Origin: an uncultured Coriobacteriaceae bacterium
GTDB taxonomy: Bacteria > Actinomycetota > Coriobacteriia > Coriobacteriales > Eggerthellaceae
Assembly (NCBI GenBank): GCA_902796815.1
Contig: CADBQL010000392.1
Span: 1-7,987, forward strand
Length of the DNA stretch: 7,987 nucleotides
Reading direction: 5' to 3'
The translations under genes and the position numbers were made by a program. Positions 5,629 through 7,987 of the stretch are shown one piece after another. The stretch's first letter is position 1. Every line of letters starts with the position of its first letter. The notes under the pieces are model-generated. The model was given only the letters and a program-made list of their open reading frames with translations. It did no database searches and was not told the origin of the DNA.

Positions 5629-5787
5629 TTATTTCGAGAAGACCGGATGCCATTTCTTGTGCCATTCAGGTGGCTCGGGTAATGGTTCGCCCTTTGCGAG
5701 CGCGACTACCGCGCGACGATGGACGATAAGGCAGGCTACAGCGCTTCCAACGGCGATTCCAAGAGCCAGGTTAGCAATCGTGCGCAT
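5629..5787 (-). CDS. 52-residue single-helix membrane protein coupled to flavodoxin
   Basis: A short gene with ATG at 5787 preceded by AGGGAG at 5 nt and TAA at 5629-5631. Residues 2-22 (RTIANLALGIAVGSAVACLIV) form one membrane helix, followed by the basic HRR and a proline-rich cytosolic tail LPEPPEWHKKWHPVFSK. The tail carries a repeated Trp-His pair (WHKKWH). No family is recognised. The stop codon is 4 nt before the flavodoxin start, so the two proteins are almost certainly made together. I infer that this peptide may anchor the flavodoxin, or its redox partner, at the membrane; the two Trp-His pairs could contact protein or metal. The sequence shows only the anchor, the tail and the coupling. 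A good promoter lies just upstream. Confidence 0.75.
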   Translation of the reverse strand: MRTIANLALGIAVGSAVACLIVHRRAVVALAKGEPLPEPPEWHKKWHPVFSK

Positions 5788-5823
5788 AATCGCTCCCTTC
5801 TGCAGGCGTTATCTTGCGAAGAA

Positions 5824-5852
5824 AGCATAACGTTGTTGCAGGTCCTTTGCAA
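5824..5852 (-). promoter_or_regulatory. Promoter of the small membrane protein-flavodoxin operon
   Basis: On the minus strand TTGCAA (5847-5852) and TATGCT (5824-5829) are separated by exactly 17 bp, each matching the sigma-70 consensus at four of six positions. Start of transcription would be about 30 nt before the ATG at 5787. It lies in the 85-base gap after lplA, so the flavodoxin pair can be expressed independently of the lipoate genes. A short CGTTAT/ATAACG inverted repeat (5808-5833) overlaps the -10 side. Confidence 0.5.
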
Positions 5853-5872
5853 TAGCTCGTACTGCATGCGCG

Positions 5873-6790
5873 CTATTGGGCGTCAGCCTGCAGGAGAAGA
5901 GTCGCCTTTCCGCTGCTTTGGGTGAGGTGGCCCGTCCATGAGGGTATTTCCTGAAGAGAGCGGCCTTTGAGCTGCTCGGCTATTGCATCGAGGTCGGGTG
6001 CACGGCAGGCGTCGGTGGTGATGCTCGCCGATTGCACGAAGCCGTTGCTTACCTCGAGCGAAAAGCGGTAGAGATCACCTTTCACGATCGTCTCGAATTC
6101 GACATCGCCGATTGCGTGCGTAGCAAAAACCCAGTTAGGGCTTTGCAATTCACAGGCGCGTTTTTGCACCGTTTGGTCCATGGTGGCGCATGCGGAAGGG
6201 GCGCCGAGCACATCTTCGAACGCGGCCATGAGGCGCGCAACATCTATGTCGCCCGCAAAGCTCGTGAGGTTTGCCACGCGCGATTTGACCGACGCGATGC
6301 CGTGCTTCTTGAGCTTGAATGCCGAGGGGCGAAGCGCTTGCGTCAGCATCAGCATGTCCACGCTGACCAAGAGTGTTCCGTGCTGCAGGTTGCGCCCGTC
6401 GTAGCGCTCTGCCAGGCCGCCGATTTTCATGCCGTCGACTGTGATGTCGTTTCTACCGGTCACGTCTGCGTGTATGCCCAACCGATCAAGTGCGGAAAGT
6501 GCCCAGTTAGCGGCCTTGTTTTCATCGAGCGCATCTGACGCTATCGAATAGTTCAGGTTGCCCCTGTCATGGTAGACTGCGCCGCCGCCGCTGAGCCTTC
6601 GCGCGAGAGCGATGCCATGGGCCTTCAGGAATGCGGGGTCCGTTTCGTGAAAGGGGTTCTGATTTCGGCCGATGACGACGCAGGGGCTGTTCACCCACAA
6701 AAATGCCGCATCGCCGCCTTCACGCAAGAGCGTCTCCTCGAAGGCGAGGTTGACGAACGGGTCGTTGCTCTGTGATACGAAAAGGCGCAT
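5873..6790 (-). CDS. lplA: Lipoate-protein ligase A
   Basis: A cytosolic enzyme that activates lipoate with ATP to lipoyl-AMP and transfers it to the lysine of lipoyl domains (GcvH, or E2 of 2-oxoacid dehydrogenases). At 305 residues it is slightly shorter than E. coli LplA (338). Visible family motifs: NLAFEE (14-19), GRNQNP (41-46), the lipoate/ATP-binding RRLSGGGAVYHD (64-75), GRNDITVDGMKIGG (112-125) with catalytic K122, HGTLL (137-141) and SVKSRVANL (167-175). A C-terminal accessory domain follows from about residue 217 (SPNWVF...) to the end, so ligase and accessory functions appear to be in one chain. The ATG at 6790 lies 13 nt after the lpdA stop and has no clear Shine-Dalgarno, so translation is probably coupled to lpdA. 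The start MRLFVSQSNDPFVNLA aligns with the E. coli N terminus. Confidence 0.93.
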   Translation of the reverse strand: MRLFVSQSNDPFVNLAFEETLLREGGDAAFLWVNSPCVVIGRNQNPFHETDPAFLKAHGIALARRLSGGGAVYHDRGNLNYSIASDALDENKAANWALSALDRLGIHADVTGRNDITVDGMKIGGLAERYDGRNLQHGTLLVSVDMLMLTQALRPSAFKLKKHGIASVKSRVANLTSFAGDIDVARLMAAFEDVLGAPSACATMDQTVQKRACELQSPNWVFATHAIGDVEFETIVKGDLYRFSLEVSNGFVQSASITTDACRAPDLDAIAEQLKGRSLQEIPSWTGHLTQSSGKATLLLQADAQ

Positions 6791-6803
6791 AGGCGGATGC
6801 GAA

Positions 6804-7987
6804 TTACTCGTGCAGCGCGCCGAAAGTCAGGTCGCACGCTGCTTCGTGAATGGCTTCAGCGGTCGTGGGATGCGCGAAGACCGCCCTCCTCACATCTTCT
6901 CCCGAAAGTCCGGAACAAATCGCCAATCCAATCAGGCTGATGAGCGCCGATGCATGTCCGCCTACGATGGTTGCTCCCCGTATCAGGCCTTTCGCGTCAC
7001 TTATGAGCGAAACGAAACCGTCGGCGGCGTTTTCCGCAAGCGCTTTGCCGTTGTGCGCGAAAGAAAACGTGCCCACCGTATAGCGTGCTGCATCTCGGCG
7101 GGCTTCATCGACGCCTATGCCGATCGTTGCCACCTCGGGATCTGTGTAGGCTACGCTCGGTATGACGGCACGGTGGTATTCGTCGCCATTCCCCAGGATG
7201 TCGTCGACAGCTATGCGGCCTTGGTACGCTGCGGCGTGCGCGAGCATGACGAGCCCATTTACGTCACCGATAGCGTAAACGTGATCGACTTTGGTGCGCA
7301 TGCGCTCATCGACGATGATGGCGCCCGTTTTCCCATCGAAGGCGATGTCGGTCGTTTCGAGTCCGACTCCCTGTGTGGCAGGCATTCTGCCCCCTGCCAT
7401 AAGGACGAGATTGCTTGTCAAATGCCGTGTTTTCCCTTGCGTCATGAACGTAGTGAGCACGGTGCCGTCCGGTTGTTTGGCGAAGCCCTTCACATCTGCG
7501 CTGAGCTCTACGTGAATGCCTCGCGTAGTTGCCGAGCTCGTGATTGCGGTCGAAGCGTCCTCGTCGAATAGGTGGAGCAAGCGGTTGCGGCGTGCGAGGA
7601 TCGTCACGTCGACGCCAAGGTTCGCATACAAGAAAGCGAACTCCACGCCAGTCACTCCGCCTCCCACGATGACGATGGAAGAGGGGAGCTTTGTGCAATC
7701 GAGAGCTTGGTCAGTGTCGAGCACCTCGGGCAAGTCGGCGCCAGGAAGGTCGAGCGCGCGAATGCTGGAGCCCGTGGCTATGATGCAGTCGTCGAAGGAA
7801 AGGCGCTGCGCGTCGTCTCCGTCTACGATGACGGTTTTGTTGCCTTCAAAACGGGCGGTTCCTCGCAGCACGTCTATGCGGTTTTTGGCCATGAGGTATT
7901 CGACGCCGCTCACGAGCTCGCGTACGATGCGGTTCTTGCGCGCGATGATGGCGTCCATGTCGGGGCGTACGGTTCCTTCCACTGCAA
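6804..7987 (-). CDS. lpdA: Dihydrolipoyl dehydrogenase (5' end outside window)
   Basis: FAD-dependent E3 enzyme that reoxidises dihydrolipoyl groups with NAD+, serving glycine cleavage or 2-oxoacid dehydrogenase complexes. The frame is open to the right edge of the window, so the N terminus, with the first GxGxxG and the redox CxxxxC pair, is missing (about 75-80 residues by family comparison). Numbering from the M at 7982: ATGS at 69-72, NAD-binding GGGVTGVEF at 107-115, the second FAD motif YAIGD at 236-240, and a C-terminal dimerisation domain with the active-site pair H371 and E376 in AHPTTAE. It is the upstream member of a pair with lplA, 13 nt apart. Whether gcvH, gcvP or E2 genes precede it cannot be seen. 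I see no frameshift or missing residue in the part present. Confidence 0.93.
   Translation of the reverse strand, partial: AVEGTVRPDMDAIIARKNRIVRELVSGVEYLMAKNRIDVLRGTARFEGNKTVIVDGDDAQRLSFDDCIIATGSSIRALDLPGADLPEVLDTDQALDCTKLPSSIVIVGGGVTGVEFAFLYANLGVDVTILARRNRLLHLFDEDASTAITSSATTRGIHVELSADVKGFAKQPDGTVLTTFMTQGKTRHLTSNLVLMAGGRMPATQGVGLETTDIAFDGKTGAIIVDERMRTKVDHVYAIGDVNGLVMLAHAAAYQGRIAVDDILGNGDEYHRAVIPSVAYTDPEVATIGIGVDEARRDAARYTVGTFSFAHNGKALAENAADGFVSLISDAKGLIRGATIVGGHASALISLIGLAICSGLSGEDVRRAVFAHPTTAEAIHEAACDLTFGALHE

Noticed and set aside
6672..7571. Plus-strand open frame of 299 codons
   Set aside because: Antisense to lplA and lpdA, both clearly identified by motifs.

Overview
The window is chromosomal DNA from a GC-rich, probably anaerobic bacterium. 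Protein style, short intergenic gaps and clear AGGAG-type ribosome binding sites fit an actinobacterial Coriobacteriia/Eggerthellales gut organism best. This is inferred from how the proteins look, not from a marker gene. No rRNA, tRNA, CRISPR array or intact mobile element is visible.

Layout from left to right: (1) 1-545, plus strand: the C-terminal part of an ABC-transporter solute-binding protein, interrupted by an in-frame TAA, so probably a pseudogene. (2) 546-768: a convergent intergenic region with three related GGGGTT/AACCCC arms forming alternative inverted repeats. (3) 769-2331, minus: a 520-residue membrane protein in which a ten-helix EamA/DMT exporter is joined by a charged linker to a domain resembling an ECF-transporter S component. 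(4) 2332-2591: a promoter for (3) and two strong hairpins that probably terminate ferritin transcription. (5) 2592-3107, minus: a 171-residue non-heme ferritin with all ferroxidase ligands present. (6) 3108-3445: a divergent regulatory region with a TATAAT -10 box, an AT-rich dyad and a perfect 13-bp palindrome. (7) 3446-3628, plus: a 60-residue two-helix membrane protein. (8) 3770-4020, plus: remnant of a secreted protein, with an intact signal peptide and then a frameshift best explained by an extra AT. (9) 4021-4917, minus: a radical SAM protein with a CX4CX2C cluster motif. (10) 5073-5787, minus: a newly noted 52-codon membrane protein gene whose stop lies 4 nt before the start of a BilS-type flavodoxin, with its own promoter. 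(11) 5873-7987, minus: lplA and lpdA (the latter cut by the window edge), 13 nt apart, forming a lipoate operon.

Functionally, lpdA and lplA belong together: LplA attaches lipoate to an acceptor protein such as GcvH or a 2-oxoacid dehydrogenase E2, and LpdA reoxidises the dihydrolipoyl arm. The partner genes probably lie beyond the right edge. The flavodoxin is a one-electron carrier and could serve the radical SAM enzyme downstream on the same strand, but that link is only positional. Ferritin is a separate iron-storage unit. The two broken plus-strand genes (1 and 8) suggest ongoing gene loss. No complete new defence or mobile system is present. The most unusual items are the EamA-ECF fusion and the translationally coupled membrane peptide-flavodoxin pair.
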